64,000 nt of DNA from Alphaproteobacteria bacterium (GTDB taxonomy: Bacteria > Pseudomonadota > Alphaproteobacteria > CAAGCB01 > CAG-977): contig CAAGEK010000012.1 of NCBI GenBank assembly GCA_900768845.1, positions 62,001 through 126,000 on the forward strand. The letters are read 5' to 3'. The translations under genes and the position numbers were made by a program. Shown piece after piece: positions 16,840 through 25,609 of this stretch; the stretch's first letter is position 1, and each line of letters starts with the position of its first letter. The notes beneath the pieces were generated by a model, which worked only from the letters and a program-made list of their open reading frames with translations, ran no database searches and was not told the DNA's origin.

Positions 16840-18546
16840 TTATGAAGCGGATTCCGCTTTCTTCTTTTCGATGGCCGCGCCCAGAATGTCGCCCAGAGAA
16901 GCTCCGGAATCGGCGGAACCGAATTCGGACAAGGCTTCTTTTTCTTCGGCGATTTCACGCGCTTTGATCGACAGGGAAACTTTACGGGTTTTGCTGTCGA
17001 TCTGAACGACTTTGGCGTCAACTTTATCACCGACGGCAAAGCGTTCGGGACGCTGTTCGGAACGGTCGCGGGACAGGTCGCCCTTGCGGATGAAGCCCTT
17101 GGAACCGTTCACGTCGACTTCGATGCCGGCGTCGGTGATCGCGGAAACAATGCACGTTACAACCGCACCTTTTTTCAGGTCTTGCGTAACGCCTTCAAAC
17201 GGATCGGCCGTCAGTTGTTTAACACCAAGGCTGATGCGCTCTTTTTCAACGTCAACATCCAAAACTTTGGCTTTGATGACGTCGCCCTTCTTGTATTCCT
17301 TGACGGCTTCTTCACCGCTCATATCCCAAGACAGGTCGGACAAGTGAACCATGCCGTCAATGTCGCCGTTCAATCCGACAAACAGACCGAATTCGGTGAT
17401 GTTGCGGATTTCGCCTTCAATTTCCGTACCGACGGGGTGCGTTTCGGCAAAAGCCGTCCAAGGATTCGCCATGCACTGTTTCAAGCCCAAAGAAATACGG
17501 CGTTTCTGCGGATCGACATCCAAAACCATGACTTCGACTTCCTGAGAAGTGGAAATGATTTTGCCCGGATGCGTGTTTTTCTTCGTCCAGCTCATTTCTG
17601 AAACGTGAACCAGACCTTCGACTCCGGGTTCCAATTCAATGAACGCACCGTAATCGGTGATGTTCGTCACGCGGCCGTTCAACTTCGCACCGACGGGGTA
17701 TTTCTGATCGACGCCGCTCCACGGATCGGCTTCCAGCTGTTTCATACCCAAAGAAATGCGCTGTGTTTCGGGATTGAAGCGGATAATCTGAACCTTTACG
17801 GGCTGACCGATCGTCAACGCTTCGGAAGGATGATTGATGCGCTTCCAAGCAATGTCCGTAACGTGCAACAAACCGTCAACGCCGCCCAAATCAATGAACG
17901 CGCCGTAATCGGTGATGTTCTTGACAACACCGTCCAAAATCTGGCCTTCGGACAGATTGCGGATCAGTTCGGAACGCTGTTCGACACGCGTTTCCTCCAA
18001 AACGGCACGGCGGGAAACGACGATGTTTCCGCGGGCGCGATCCATTTTCAAAATCTGGAACGGTTGCGGCGTACCCATCAGGGGGCCGACGTCGCGAACG
18101 GGACGGATGTCAACCTGAGATCCGGGCAGGAACGCAATCGCACCCGACAGATCGACCGTAAAGCCGCCTTTGACACGGCCGAAAATGACGCCGTTGACGC
18201 GTTCGCCGTTCTGCAGGGCTTTTTCCAATTCGTTCCAAGCTTCTTCACGACGGGCTTTTTCGCGAGACAGAACGACCATGCCGTCCTTGTCTTCATAGCG
18301 GTCGATGAACACGTCGACCTGATCGCCGACTTTCATTTCGGCGTTGAAACCGAATTCGCGACGTGCGATGCGACCTTCGGATTTCAAACCGACGTCGATC
18401 GTGACGAAATCGTCGGACAGGGCAACGATCGTCCCTTTGACGACGGAGCCTTCCAATCCTTTGTCCTCGCCGAACATTTCATTGAACAATTCGGCGAAAT
18501 TTTCCTTCATAGCCGGCATTTCATCGGCTGTTGTTTTGGTAACCAT
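16840..18546 (-). CDS. rpsA: 30S ribosomal protein S1
   Basis: A 568-residue S1 protein, the usual alphaproteobacterial size, which helps mRNA binding and initiation on the 30S subunit. Six S1/OB repeats can be followed. The last four are clearest, each with the pattern G....G.V.NITDYGAFIEL....GLVH.SE.SW (for instance NITDYGAFIDLGGVDGLLHV and NITEFGLFVGLNGDIDGMVH). The start has AGGAAG upstream. In this lineage rpsA normally follows cmk directly; here a divergent ankyrin gene separates them, so rpsA needs its own promoter, for which a candidate lies at 18665-18693. Confidence 0.97.
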   Translation of the reverse strand: MVTKTTADEMPAMKENFAELFNEMFGEDKGLEGSVVKGTIVALSDDFVTIDVGLKSEGRIARREFGFNAEMKVGDQVDVFIDRYEDKDGMVVLSREKARREEAWNELEKALQNGERVNGVIFGRVKGGFTVDLSGAIAFLPGSQVDIRPVRDVGPLMGTPQPFQILKMDRARGNIVVSRRAVLEETRVEQRSELIRNLSEGQILDGVVKNITDYGAFIDLGGVDGLLHVTDIAWKRINHPSEALTIGQPVKVQIIRFNPETQRISLGMKQLEADPWSGVDQKYPVGAKLNGRVTNITDYGAFIELEPGVEGLVHVSEMSWTKKNTHPGKIISTSQEVEVMVLDVDPQKRRISLGLKQCMANPWTAFAETHPVGTEIEGEIRNITEFGLFVGLNGDIDGMVHLSDLSWDMSGEEAVKEYKKGDVIKAKVLDVDVEKERISLGVKQLTADPFEGVTQDLKKGAVVTCIVSAITDAGIEVDVNGSKGFIRKGDLSRDRSEQRPERFAVGDKVDAKVVQIDSKTRKVSLSIKAREIAEEKEALSEFGSADSGASLGDILGAAIEKKKAESAS

Positions 18547-18620
18547 ACTAAAAAACTTCCTTTACTGCTTTTGTCGTTTTTCCTGCCGTGCGGTTGATTC
18601 CGCAGGTCTGCACGACGACA

Positions 18621-18656
18621 ACAAAAAACACAAAACCGCCCCGTGCCGACGGTTTT
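18621..18656 (-). promoter_or_regulatory. Hairpin with T run in the rpsA leader
   Basis: On the minus strand AAAACCG (18656-18650) pairs with CGGTTTT (18638-18632), followed by GTGTTTTTTG. It lies 75-110 bases before the rpsA start codon and just after the predicted promoter. It has terminator form, so it may stop read-through from upstream, act as an attenuator, or be a 5' stem-loop used in the autogenous control known for S1. Which of these applies cannot be told from sequence. Confidence 0.4.
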
Positions 18657-18664
18657 GCGTTGCC

Positions 18665-18693
18665 TGTATATACGAAAATGACGCTTTTTGCAA
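18665..18693 (-). promoter_or_regulatory. Candidate rpsA promoter
   Basis: Minus-strand TTGCAA (18693-18688) and TATACA (18670-18665) with a 17-base spacer. Each box matches the sigma-70 consensus at four of six positions. By eye only. Confidence 0.3.
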
Positions 18694-18863
18694 CGGATAT
18701 TCGCATGAAAAAGCGATTTTCGGCAGGTAAAAAGAAAACTTTGCTTTAGTCTTGAAACTGATTTTCTCGCGTTTTACGATAAAATACTTCAAAACCCTTT
18801 GCGTTTCAATTTTAATTTGTTAGGATTGATTTAAATTTCAATCCGCCTGTGGAGTACCCGTTT

Positions 18864-21800
18864 ATGAAAAAATATATTTCGAATATTTTAAAAAAGGCGG
18901 AACCGTACGCACTTCCCCTCATATTAACTATTCTTACGGGAATATCATATACCGTTTTTTTGACGTTGCACCACAAACCGAAACCGTTTAAGGGAGTGGA
19001 TTGGAAAAACGCCACGGTGGAGCAAATTCAAGAGCAAATACAATCCGGCGCGGACGTCAATGCTATTGCGTATAAAGGCATGCCTCCTTTAGCGGCGGCG
19101 GCGAAGGAAAACGAAAATCCCGAAGTCATCAAAGCCCTGATAAAAGCCGGTGCGGGCGTCAACAAACTTTACCGCTACTACCGCGAAGATCATACGCCTT
19201 TTATGATCGCGGTAAAATACAACAACAACCCCGCCGTAATTGAAGCCATGATAAACGCCGGCGCGAATGTGAATGCGAAAATCATACCTATGGGAACGCC
19301 TCTTCGGGCGGCAGTATATAACAATAAAAATCCCGAAGTGACGGAGACGTTAATAAAAGCGGGCGCGGATATCAGAACCAGCGGATTATCTCTGGCGATG
19401 GTAACGTACAAACAAGATAATTTCCCCGCGGTTAAAGCACTGGTCGAAGCGGGAGCCGATGTTAATGCCGTCGGCTGGAACGGCGATTCTCCCTTAATGA
19501 ATGCGGTGAAATACGGCAGTGTCGCCACGGTTGAAATTTTGCTCAAAGCCGGAGCGAGTGTTAAGGATTATAATAGACACGGCCGGACGCCTTTGATGAG
19601 AGCCCCGTACAGCGACAATCCCGCCATAGTCGAAGCCTTGCTCAAAGCCGGAGCGAGTGTCAATGATCATAGCGAAAACGGCTGGACGCCTTTGATGAGC
19701 GCGGCGTGCAACGACAATCCCGCCATAGTCGAAGCCATGCTCAAAGCCGGTGCGGATATTGAAGCTCGAGATCAAAACGGGCGGACTCCTTTGATTTTGG
19801 CGGCGAAAAGACATAATTCCAAAACAATCAAGATATTAATAAAAGCGGGTGCGGACATTCATTCCCGCGACAAAGACGGAATGACTCCTTTAACGGCGGA
19901 CATTGAATCCGACGGATGCAATCCCGAAGCGACGGAGGCGTTGATAAAAGCGGGCGCGGATATTCGCGTTCGCGATAAAAACGGCCTGCCCCTCCTTTTG
20001 ACCGTTGCAAAAAAGGGATGCTCCGCACGAATGATCGAGGTTATGACCAACGCCGGAGCAAACGTTCACGATCGCGATAATGACGGAATGACTCCTTTGA
20101 TGCTTGCGCTACGCTACGATACACGACATGACATAAAAGTTATTGAAGCTTTGATCAAAGCCGGTGCGGACATAAATGCTCAGGACAAAAACGGAATGAC
20201 TCCGCTGATGTACGCGGCGCATTATGGAAATCCGGACATGGTTAAAACATTGCTCAAAGCCGGTACGAACATAAATGTCGTTGATAAAAATGACAGAACC
20301 GCTTTTTATCATGCCATGCTCAACCCGAAAGTCAGGAAAAGTCCGGTTTTTCGAAAATTAAGCCCGTTTAAAGCCAAAACCGCCGTAAAAACGTTTGACG
20401 GCGTGAACTGGGAAACAGCCACCGCCGGACAAATTCAAAAATTAATCAAAAACGGTACGGACGTTAATATTCGCGACGAAAAAGGAGAACCGCCTTTGGT
20501 CGCCGCCGCACGGGAAAGCGACCGCCCTGAAGTTATTGAAACTTTGATAAAGGCGGGGGCAAACATCCACGGTACGAACGTAAACAATGAAACGCCCCTT
20601 ATCACAGCATCAAAATACAATAAAAACCCCGATATAACCGAAACATTAATCAAAGCCGGAGCAAACGTCAATTTTGCCGATGAATATAAAAACACTCCTC
20701 TTATAATAGCGGCCAAATACAACAGAAATGCCGCGGTTTCAAATGTTTTAATCAAGGCCGGATCGGACATTAATGCCAAAAATAAAGACGGCTTTACGCC
20801 TCTTATGACTGCGGCGGCGTACAACAAAAATCCAGCCGTAATCGAAGCTTTCGCAAAATCGGGCGTAAATATTGATGACGCTGACACAGGCGGCCGAACG
20901 CCTTTGATGTTTGCGGCGGCGTACAACAAAAATCCTGCCGTAATCAGAGCCTTGGTAAAAGCCGGTGCGGATGTCAACGCCAAAACCCGAAAGGGTTTCA
21001 CGTCTCTTGTGTACGCGGCACGTTTGAATAATCCTTACGTCATAGCGGAATTGATAAAATCGGGAGCGAAAGGCTCCGTGGAAGCGAATCCGAGAGTAAA
21101 TGCCGCCGTATTGAAAATTTTACCCGAAAGCGACACCAACCCGTTTAACGACACGGATTGGGAAACGGTCATGGCACGGCAAATTCGGGAATTGATAAAG
21201 AACGGCGCGGACGTCAATGCTTATGACAACGAATGGGAAACGCCTCTCATGAAAGCGGCGGCTTACAGCCATGATCCCGAAATCATCAAAGTCCTGATAA
21301 AAGCGGGTGCGGACGTAAACTTCTCCGATAACGAGGGGACAACACCTCTTATGATTGCCGTGCAATTTAACAAAAATCCGGAAATAATCAAAGAACTGCT
21401 AAAAAACAAAGCCGATATCAATGCCTGCAACAAAAAGGAAGAAACGCCTTTTATCTTAGCTGTTCGACACACTAACAATTCCAAAGTGATCGAAGCTTTT
21501 ATAAAAGCCGGAGCGGATGTCAACGCCGGCAACGGTTGCGCGAAACCATCCGCACGATCGAAGCGATATAATTACACGGCGATTGGAACCGGACCTGAAA
21601 TGAACATTGGAACGAATATTAAACCGGCGAAGCAAAAGGATAAAATTCTCGAAGAAATCGAAGCTTTGCTTGAAATGAGCGAGAAAATCAATGAAGGAAT
21701 CAGAGTTCGCGACGAACAAAGAGAGACGTCTCTTTTAAAAGCGGCGCAATACAATAACAATCCCGAGGTAATCAGAGTTTTGCTTAAAGCGGGCGCAAAC

Positions 21801-22307
21801 ATTGAAGCCCAAGGAAGACATAAAGACACGCCTCTTTTAAAAGCTTTGAAACATAATAAAAATCCTAAAATCGCACTGGAGTTAATCAAAGCCGGAGCAA
21901 ATGTTGACGAAAGCTCCGCTCCCCCTCTTATCACAGCATTGAAAAACAACTGCGATCCGGAAGTAATCGAGGCATTAATAAACGCCGGCGCGGACATTAA
22001 TATCCGCTTCAGCTGGCATAAGACCACGCCTCTTATGGCTGCGGTGACATATCACAAAAACCCCGCCATAACCGGACTGTTGTTAAAAATCGGCACGGAC
22101 GTCAATGCCCGAAACCACGACAATGACACTCCGCTTATAATGGCCGCTCGGGGAAAAAAAGATTTAACCAGAATCGAAATGCTTCTCAATGCCGGAGCGG
22201 ACACCTCGTTTCGCGATCAATATGGAAAGACCGCTTTCGACTATGCCAAAGACAATCCGATGATTACAGGAACGCCGTTGCTTCAAAAGTTGAAGCCTCA
22301 AGATTAA
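18864..22307 (+). CDS. Large ankyrin-repeat protein with N-terminal membrane anchor
   Basis: A 1147-residue protein. One hydrophobic helix (about residues 15-34, ALPLILTILTGISYTVFLTL) follows a short basic N-terminus, so it is an anchor or uncleaved signal. The rest is roughly thirty ankyrin repeats of about 33-35 residues with the consensus TPLM.A...N.NP.VIE.LIKAGADVNA.D..G. Three segments each restart with a related header (F.GVDW..AT..QIQ..I..GADVN near original residues 45, 510 and 760), so the gene grew by duplicating whole modules. The ATG is preceded by GGAG at nine bases. It sits between cmk and rpsA on the opposite strand and looks more A/T-rich than its neighbours (not counted). Repeats of this kind bind proteins; the target is unknown. 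Confidence 0.9.
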   Translation: MKKYISNILKKAEPYALPLILTILTGISYTVFLTLHHKPKPFKGVDWKNATVEQIQEQIQSGADVNAIAYKGMPPLAAAAKENENPEVIKALIKAGAGVNKLYRYYREDHTPFMIAVKYNNNPAVIEAMINAGANVNAKIIPMGTPLRAAVYNNKNPEVTETLIKAGADIRTSGLSLAMVTYKQDNFPAVKALVEAGADVNAVGWNGDSPLMNAVKYGSVATVEILLKAGASVKDYNRHGRTPLMRAPYSDNPAIVEALLKAGASVNDHSENGWTPLMSAACNDNPAIVEAMLKAGADIEARDQNGRTPLILAAKRHNSKTIKILIKAGADIHSRDKDGMTPLTADIESDGCNPEATEALIKAGADIRVRDKNGLPLLLTVAKKGCSARMIEVMTNAGANVHDRDNDGMTPLMLALRYDTRHDIKVIEALIKAGADINAQDKNGMTPLMYAAHYGNPDMVKTLLKAGTNINVVDKNDRTAFYHAMLNPKVRKSPVFRKLSPFKAKTAVKTFDGVNWETATAGQIQKLIKNGTDVNIRDEKGEPPLVAAARESDRPEVIETLIKAGANIHGTNVNNETPLITASKYNKNPDITETLIKAGANVNFADEYKNTPLIIAAKYNRNAAVSNVLIKAGSDINAKNKDGFTPLMTAAAYNKNPAVIEAFAKSGVNIDDADTGGRTPLMFAAAYNKNPAVIRALVKAGADVNAKTRKGFTSLVYAARLNNPYVIAELIKSGAKGSVEANPRVNAAVLKILPESDTNPFNDTDWETVMARQIRELIKNGADVNAYDNEWETPLMKAAAYSHDPEIIKVLIKAGADVNFSDNEGTTPLMIAVQFNKNPEIIKELLKNKADINACNKKEETPFILAVRHTNNSKVIEAFIKAGADVNAGNGCAKPSARSKRYNYTAIGTGPEMNIGTNIKPAKQKDKILEEIEALLEMSEKINEGIRVRDEQRETSLLKAAQYNNNPEVIRVLLKAGANIEAQGRHKDTPLLKALKHNKNPKIALELIKAGANVDESSAPPLITALKNNCDPEVIEALINAGADINIRFSWHKTTPLMAAVTYHKNPAITGLLLKIGTDVNARNHDNDTPLIMAARGKKDLTRIEMLLNAGADTSFRDQYGKTAFDYAKDNPMITGTPLLQKLKPQD

Positions 22308-22352
22308 ACACAGGACGTAAAAGGGTAACAAATTTGCTTTTTTTTACAAACG

Positions 22353-22400
22353 AAAACGGCGTCTCTCCCGTTTAACGGAGAAACGCCGTTTTACTTTTTT
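22353..22400. terminator. Bidirectional terminator between the ankyrin gene and cmk
   Basis: AAAACGGCGT at 22353-22362 pairs with ACGCCGTTTT at 22383-22392. After one mismatch TCTCC pairs with GGAGA, and the loop is CGTTTAAC. The T-rich continuation on the plus strand and the T-rich stretch on the minus strand (TTTTTTTTAAGC region at 22331-22345) make it usable for both converging genes. Confidence 0.75.
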
Positions 22401-22403
22401 ATC

Positions 22404-23063
22404 TTACGCCCGATGCGTATTTATATAATCCAACGCCGCTTTAAAAGCTCCGTCGGCGTCCAAGTCCGACGTGTCCAAGACAAAAGCGTCTTCCGCCGGT
22501 TTCAAAGGCGCGACAGCCCGTTTGGAATCCCGTTCGTCACGGTCTTTGATGTCTTTTAAAATCGTATCGTAATCCGCTTCTTTTCCGGCGGCTTGCAATT
22601 CTTTGAAACGCCGGTCGGCGCGCACTTCGGCCGAAGCGGTGACGAACAGTTTCACTTCCGCATCGGGGCAAACGACCGTTCCGACGTCGCGACCGTCCAA
22701 AACGGCTCCCGCCGCCGGCGTCCCGTCTTCAAAAAACGGGTGGGACGCGAATCGACGTTGCAAATCCAGCAACGCCGCACGAACCGCCGGAATGACAGCC
22801 ACTTTCGACGCCGCATTTCCCGTCGCTTCCTCTCGCAAAGCCGGATTTTTCAACAGTTTGTTGACGTTTTCGGGTTTAAGCTCTCCGGCGGCTTTCGTCG
22901 CGGCGTCGACATCGGCCGGATCTTTGCCGGATTGCAAAACGGCATACCCGACGGCACGGTATAAACGCCCCGTGTCCAAAAAGGCAAAGTTGAAACGCCG
23001 CGCCAGATTTTGCGCCAAAGTCCCCTTGCCCGCCGCCGCAGGCCCGTCAATCGCGATAATCAT
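22404..23063 (-). CDS. cmk: Cytidylate kinase
   Basis: Phosphorylates CMP and dCMP to the diphosphates (cytosolic, nucleotide salvage and RNA turnover). The 219 residues show the P-loop IDGPAAAGKGTLA at 5-17, the substrate segment FLDTGRLYRAVG, the DGRDVGTVVCPDA motif and the C-terminal R(F)KEL and RD..D lid region. The start codon overlaps the end of aroA by 4 bp (ATGA), so the two are translationally coupled. The expected next gene of this operon, rpsA, is displaced by the ankyrin gene and a terminator. Confidence 0.95.
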   Translation of the reverse strand: MIIAIDGPAAAGKGTLAQNLARRFNFAFLDTGRLYRAVGYAVLQSGKDPADVDAATKAAGELKPENVNKLLKNPALREEATGNAASKVAVIPAVRAALLDLQRRFASHPFFEDGTPAAGAVLDGRDVGTVVCPDAEVKLFVTASAEVRADRRFKELQAAGKEADYDTILKDIKDRDERDSKRAVAPLKPAEDAFVLDTSDLDADGAFKAALDYINTHRA

Positions 23064-24364
23064 AAAATGTTTGCTCCTTTTGCATTCATCAATCCGATAA
23101 AATCGGGAAAGCTGGTGGCCACGGACGAAACGTCGTCAATGAAAACGGGTTTTTCCGCCGCCATCCCCATCACCATAAACGCCATGGCGATGCGATGATC
23201 CAGTTTTGCCTCAATCCTTCCGCCGCCGCAAGCTTTTTCCCCCTTGCCCGAAACAATCAGGTCGTCGCCTTCGGCGATGCAAGAAACGCCGTTCGCTTCC
23301 AAACCGTTGACAATCGCCTCGAAACGGTTGCTTTCTTTGACTTTCAGCTCGGACAATCCGCACAGACGCGTTTTTCCTTCGGCAAAAGCGGCCGCCACGG
23401 CCAAAACCGGATATTCGTCAATCATCAACGGCGCAAGCTCCGCTTCAATCTCAGCCCCCCGCAAAGACGAAGAGCGCACCCGAATGTCGGCGACGGGTTC
23501 TCCCGCTTCGTCATGCCCGTTTTCAAAAGAAATGTCCGCCCCCATTCTTTTCAAAGCCGTGACAATCCCCGATCTTAAGGGATTTACGCCGACGCCTTCC
23601 AACAAAACGTCCGAAGACGGCGTAATCAGCGCGGCAACCATCGGAAACGCCGCCGAAGAAATGTCGTGCGGCACGATAACGCGAGCCGCCTTCAACGACG
23701 CCCGCCCGAAAAGGGAAATGACATTCTTTCCGTCTTTTTTCTCGACACGCAAATCCGCTCCGAACGCCTTGAGCATCCGCTCCGTATGGTCGCGGGTTGC
23801 GACGGGTTCGACAACCTCGGTCACGCCGTCCGTGTTAAGTCCCGCCAGCAAAACGGCCGATTTCACCTGAGCCGACGGCACGGGCAGTTCATATCTGAAC
23901 GGGCGCAACCCGCCGCCGTGCAACGTCATCGGCAAACGTCCGCCCTCCGCCGTTTCAAAACGCGCCCCCATTGCGGACAACGGGTCGGTCACGCGCCGCA
24001 TCGGACGGGAGCGCAGACTGGCGTCGCCCGTAAAACGAACCGTGACGGGATACCCCGCGGCCAGCCCCGCCAGCAACCTCACCCCCGTTCCGGAATTTCC
24101 CATATCCAAAACGGAATCGGGGGAACAAAGGTTTTCCCTTCCCGTCACGACGTAATCCCCGCCGCTTTCCTTAACAATTCCGACGCCCATTTTCCTGAGG
24201 GCTTCCGCCGTGTTCAAAACGTCTTCGCTTTCCAAAAGCCCCTTTATCCGCGTCGTTCCTTCGGCCACCGCTCCCAACATCAAAGCGCGGTGGGAAACCG
24301 ACTTGTCGCCGGCGACTTTAATTTTTCCGTTTAAACCTGTTGAATTTTTTGAAACAGCCTGCAT
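23060..24364 (-). CDS. aroA: 3-Phosphoshikimate 1-carboxyvinyltransferase (EPSP synthase)
   Basis: Sixth step of the shikimate pathway, joining PEP and shikimate 3-phosphate. The 434-residue protein has VAGDKSVSHRALMLGAVAEG at the N-terminus, MGNSGTGVRLL, the RSRPMRRV loop, the catalytic LMIDEYPVL and KVKESNRFE, and LDHRIAMAFMV near the end. The KSVSHR and RPMRRV forms are those of class II enzymes. The PEP-site loop reads GNSGTG, with glycine where the tolerant CP4 enzyme has alanine. It is the first gene of the aroA-cmk pair and diverges from the FYDLN gene across 91 bases. Confidence 0.95.
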   Translation of the reverse strand: MQAVSKNSTGLNGKIKVAGDKSVSHRALMLGAVAEGTTRIKGLLESEDVLNTAEALRKMGVGIVKESGGDYVVTGRENLCSPDSVLDMGNSGTGVRLLAGLAAGYPVTVRFTGDASLRSRPMRRVTDPLSAMGARFETAEGGRLPMTLHGGGLRPFRYELPVPSAQVKSAVLLAGLNTDGVTEVVEPVATRDHTERMLKAFGADLRVEKKDGKNVISLFGRASLKAARVIVPHDISSAAFPMVAALITPSSDVLLEGVGVNPLRSGIVTALKRMGADISFENGHDEAGEPVADIRVRSSSLRGAEIEAELAPLMIDEYPVLAVAAAFAEGKTRLCGLSELKVKESNRFEAIVNGLEANGVSCIAEGDDLIVSGKGEKACGGGRIEAKLDHRIAMAFMVMGMAAEKPVFIDDVSSVATSFPDFIGLMNAKGANIL

Positions 24365-24455
24365 TATAGTTCATCGCTTTTTTGTTTTGACAAGACAACG
24401 CTATCATGTCAAAAGCCCTAAATAAATACTTAAATCTCTTACGGAGGATTTCATC

Positions 24456-24794
24456 ATGTCTAAACCTGAATGGGGAACGAAACGCACTTGCATCCAGTGC
24501 GGAGAACATTTTTACGATTTGAACAAAGACCCGATCGTGTGTCCCCGCTGCGGCGAAAAGCTGTCTCTTGAGGAATTTTTGCGTCTGAACGTCGTGTACG
24601 CCGGCAAAGCAAAGCGTCCCGCCAAAGGAAAACAGCATGACGACATCGAAAGCCAGACCGATTTGGACGAAGAGTTCGCCGACGCCGAAACCGAAGGCGA
24701 CGAATTGGAGCTGATTGAAGACGCATCCGATTTGGGCGACGACAATCACGACATGGCCGAAGTCATGGACAACATGGAAAAAGGCGAAGAATAA
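24456..24794 (+). CDS. FYDLN acid domain protein (TIGR02300 family)
   Basis: A 112-residue protein of a family restricted to alphaproteobacteria. The zinc-ribbon-like N-terminus has two CxxC pairs (CIQCGEHFYDLN and CPRCGEK), and the remainder is strongly acidic. A position next to aroA is typical for this family. GGAGG lies just upstream of the ATG. The function is not known; the cysteines suggest metal binding. Confidence 0.92.
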   Translation: MSKPEWGTKRTCIQCGEHFYDLNKDPIVCPRCGEKLSLEEFLRLNVVYAGKAKRPAKGKQHDDIESQTDLDEEFADAETEGDELELIEDASDLGDDNHDMAEVMDNMEKGEE

Positions 24795-24894
24795 GCGGTC
24801 TCCCGTGATTAAATTCTGGAAATGGAAAGCGTCGGGTGCTATCTTTGAAAAAAGGGGTCGTACCCGATGCCGGTTTCCTCATGGAGTCGTTCGT

Positions 24895-25593
24895 ATGTTT
24901 TTTCGCACGGTTTTGATTGCTCTCCTTTGTTTCGCATCCGCGGCGAATGCCGGATGCGAATGGGCCGAAAGCGCGGAAAAATCCGGAAAGAACGCCATCG
25001 CCCTGATGCAATACATGTATTGCGCCGAAGAAGAAAACGATCCCGAAGCGCAATATAAACTGGCCTCTATGTTTTATCAGGGCAAAAACTTTAAAAAGCC
25101 CGATTTCAAACGTTCCGTCGTTTATTTTTCTCTCGCCGCACGAAACGGATACGCTCCGGCTCAAGCGAAACTGGGGCTTTTATATTGGCGCGGCGAAGGC
25201 ATTGAAAAGGATATGAACGAAGCGTTCAAATGGCTTTATCTGGCGCAGGAGCCCGCCGATTTAAGGTGGTTTTACAAAGCGGGGGCGACCACCGAACCCG
25301 CGGCGAAAAAGCTTTATGACCAAATCAGCCGCACGGATCCCGTCAAAACGATGCTGGAAAACGACAAAAAATCGCCGAACGGAAGCGTTTTATTCCCTCC
25401 CGTGGCGGAATTCCAGCGTAACGGCCTGACGTCCGCGGGGGAACGCTATCTGTCCCCGACGGACAACAACGCTTTGTTGCGTTATTTGGACGATCTGGCG
25501 AACGCCGTCCTGTCTCTCGATAATTTCGATTTGAAAAAAACGCCCGTTTTAAACATTTTGAAAAATAAAATGTACCCTCCCGTAGCGAACTGA
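24895..25593 (+). CDS. Secreted Sel1-like repeat protein
   Basis: A 232-residue protein with a cleavable signal peptide (MFFRTVLIALLCFASAANA, then GC). Sel1-like repeats follow at about residues 45-130 (DPEAQYKLASMFYQGKNF, YAPAQAKLGLLYWRGEGI, MNEAFKWLYLA). The C-terminal 100 residues are unrecognised. The start at 24895 is chosen for the signal peptide and the GGAG nine bases upstream; longer in-frame versions would overlap the FYDLN gene. Export suggests a periplasmic adaptor. It lies just ahead of miaB on the same strand. Confidence 0.8.
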   Translation: MFFRTVLIALLCFASAANAGCEWAESAEKSGKNAIALMQYMYCAEEENDPEAQYKLASMFYQGKNFKKPDFKRSVVYFSLAARNGYAPAQAKLGLLYWRGEGIEKDMNEAFKWLYLAQEPADLRWFYKAGATTEPAAKKLYDQISRTDPVKTMLENDKKSPNGSVLFPPVAEFQRNGLTSAGERYLSPTDNNALLRYLDDLANAVLSLDNFDLKKTPVLNILKNKMYPPVAN

Positions 25594-25609
25594 ATTTCCG
25601 GAAAACGAC

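Noticed and set aside
17605..18597. Long open frame of 330 codons on the plus strand
   Set aside because: It lies antisense to rpsA, which has six clear S1 domains; the frame has no domain and is a by-product of codon bias.
23060..24364. Glyphosate-tolerant EPSP synthase
   Set aside because: Although class II-like, the key loop reads GNSGTG with glycine where the tolerant CP4 enzyme has alanine, so tolerance is not supported by this site.
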